Shown here piece after piece: positions 63,440 through 64,000 of a stretch of DNA of 64,000 bases. Made by a program: the position numbers and the translations under genes. The notes under the pieces are model-generated. The model did no database searches. It was not told the DNA's origin and saw only the letters and a program-made list of their open reading frames with translations. Position 1 is the stretch's first letter, and each line of letters begins with the position of its first letter. Location: the NCBI GenBank assembly GCA_002842695.1, contig PHDT01000011.1, positions 1-64,000 of the forward strand, written 5' to 3'. Source of the DNA: Bacteroidetes bacterium HGW-Bacteroidetes-10 (GTDB taxonomy: Bacteria > Bacteroidota > Bacteroidia > Bacteroidales > UBA932).

Positions 63440-64000
63440 ATGGACCAGCCCAAAATAGAGAGGTTGCTAAGGATAATGCAACTTCTTACAGACAGGACAA
63501 GAGTCAATACAATTGATTCCATATCTCAATCCCTTGAAATATCACCAAGAACCGTATACAGATATCTTGATACATTCGAGAACGCAGGATTCAGACTAGA
63601 GCGCAAGCTAAATAGTGTCTCTCTTGCAAAAGATTCCAAATACTTCAGGATGATTTCAGATCTGGCATATTTTAACCAGGAGGAGGCCTATATAATTAAA
63701 AAGGCTCTGGAGGTATTTGACCCCGGTAACCAGGCGGTACTGGGAGTAAAGAAAAAGCTCAGTAATATTTACGATTTCCGTGACACCGCTCCACTTCTTG
63801 TAAAGCCGGGCAGGGACAGAATTATCAGCAGTCTTATGTTTGCAATTGCTGAGGAGCGTCAGGTGGTTCTTAAGGAATATCACTCCATTCACACATCAAA
63901 GATTTCTGACAGGAAGGTTGAACCAATAGCTTTTGGTGTAAATATGTCTACAATCTACTGTTATGAGGAAGAAAGCGGAATATGTAAATATTTTGCTATT
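63440..64000 (+). CDS. HTH/WYL-domain transcriptional regulator (cut by window end)
   Basis: 187 residues are visible and the frame runs off the window. An N-terminal HTH_11-type helix-turn-helix (IERLLRIMQLLTDRT, then SLEISPRTVYRYLDTF, about residues 6-50) is followed by the linking helices and the start of a WYL-type ligand-binding domain near residue 130 (RDRIISSLMFAIAEERQVVL). Such proteins regulate transcription in answer to nucleic acid or nucleotide ligands. It diverges from tldD, so it may control that cluster; this is inference. Confidence 0.82.
   Translation, partial: MDQPKIERLLRIMQLLTDRTRVNTIDSISQSLEISPRTVYRYLDTFENAGFRLERKLNSVSLAKDSKYFRMISDLAYFNQEEAYIIKKALEVFDPGNQAVLGVKKKLSNIYDFRDTAPLLVKPGRDRIISSLMFAIAEERQVVLKEYHSIHTSKISDRKVEPIAFGVNMSTIYCYEEESGICKYFAI

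Noticed and set aside
1-64000. CRISPR array, prophage or insertion sequence
   Set aside because: No regularly spaced direct repeats, no phage structural or lysis genes and no transposase frames were seen.

Overview
This window reads as a chromosomal segment of a member of the Bacteroidota, most likely Bacteroidales. The support comes from the sequence: a type III glutamine synthetase, a SusC/SusD pair, a DUF3276 PUR-domain protein, long NusB, PurM and KamA-family proteins of the sizes usual in this phylum, weak Shine-Dalgarno sites, and repeated TAnnTTTG promoter boxes (several with a TTG or TTTG about 18-20 nt upstream). The family or genus cannot be fixed from the sequence alone. Nearly all of it is dense housekeeping DNA. 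I see no prophage, insertion-sequence transposase or CRISPR array.

Layout. 1-548: non-coding and rich in palindromes, including a small inverted-repeat element with a target-site-like duplication. 549-3235 (-): PBP4-type DD-peptidase and an aminotransferase. 3342-13781 (+): glutamine synthetase III, PurM, an exported racemase-like lipoprotein, an RNase D-like exonuclease, an RlmI-like methyltransferase, free-methionine sulfoxide reductase, an M1 aminopeptidase and a DMT permease, then tRNA-Cys. 13944-14294 (-): PUR protein. 14389-22570 (+): nusB-yajC-ybbR-coaE-terB/dnaJ-DUF5606-rimO-fabG-M55-DUF6340 and a small basic protein. RNase P RNA (-) then lies back to back with a TPP riboswitch that leads a thiamine-uptake pair (TonB receptor and PnuT), followed by an amino-sugar kinase, murQ, recR, a Na+/solute symporter, mntP, mqnA and corA. 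A POT-like transporter (-) faces rpsA-rnz-ctp (+). A glucosaminidase/mltG pair (-) diverges from cdd, SRP RNA and mnmA (+). The KamA-like/epimerase/MBL operon (-) diverges from rsmI-folB-mtaB (+). tamB (-) diverges from tsaD and a susC-susD pair (+). Last come slyD, nhaC, tldE and tldD (-) and a WYL regulator (+) cut by the window edge.

Shared themes. Cell-wall turnover recurs: DacB, the exported racemase-like protein, the amino-sugar kinase with MurQ, MltG and the glucosaminidase. So does RNA modification and processing: RlmI-like, RimO, MnmA, RsmI, MtaB, TsaD, RNase P, RNase Z. The thiamine block is a self-contained salvage unit controlled by TPP.

No wholly new multi-gene system stands out. 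The points most worth following are: the MITE-like element at 300-482; the glutamate-racemase-like lipoprotein; the glucosaminidase gene whose signal peptide is missing or interrupted; the tamB gene with no ordinary start codon after its promoter; and the long KamA-family radical SAM protein with altered active-site motifs.
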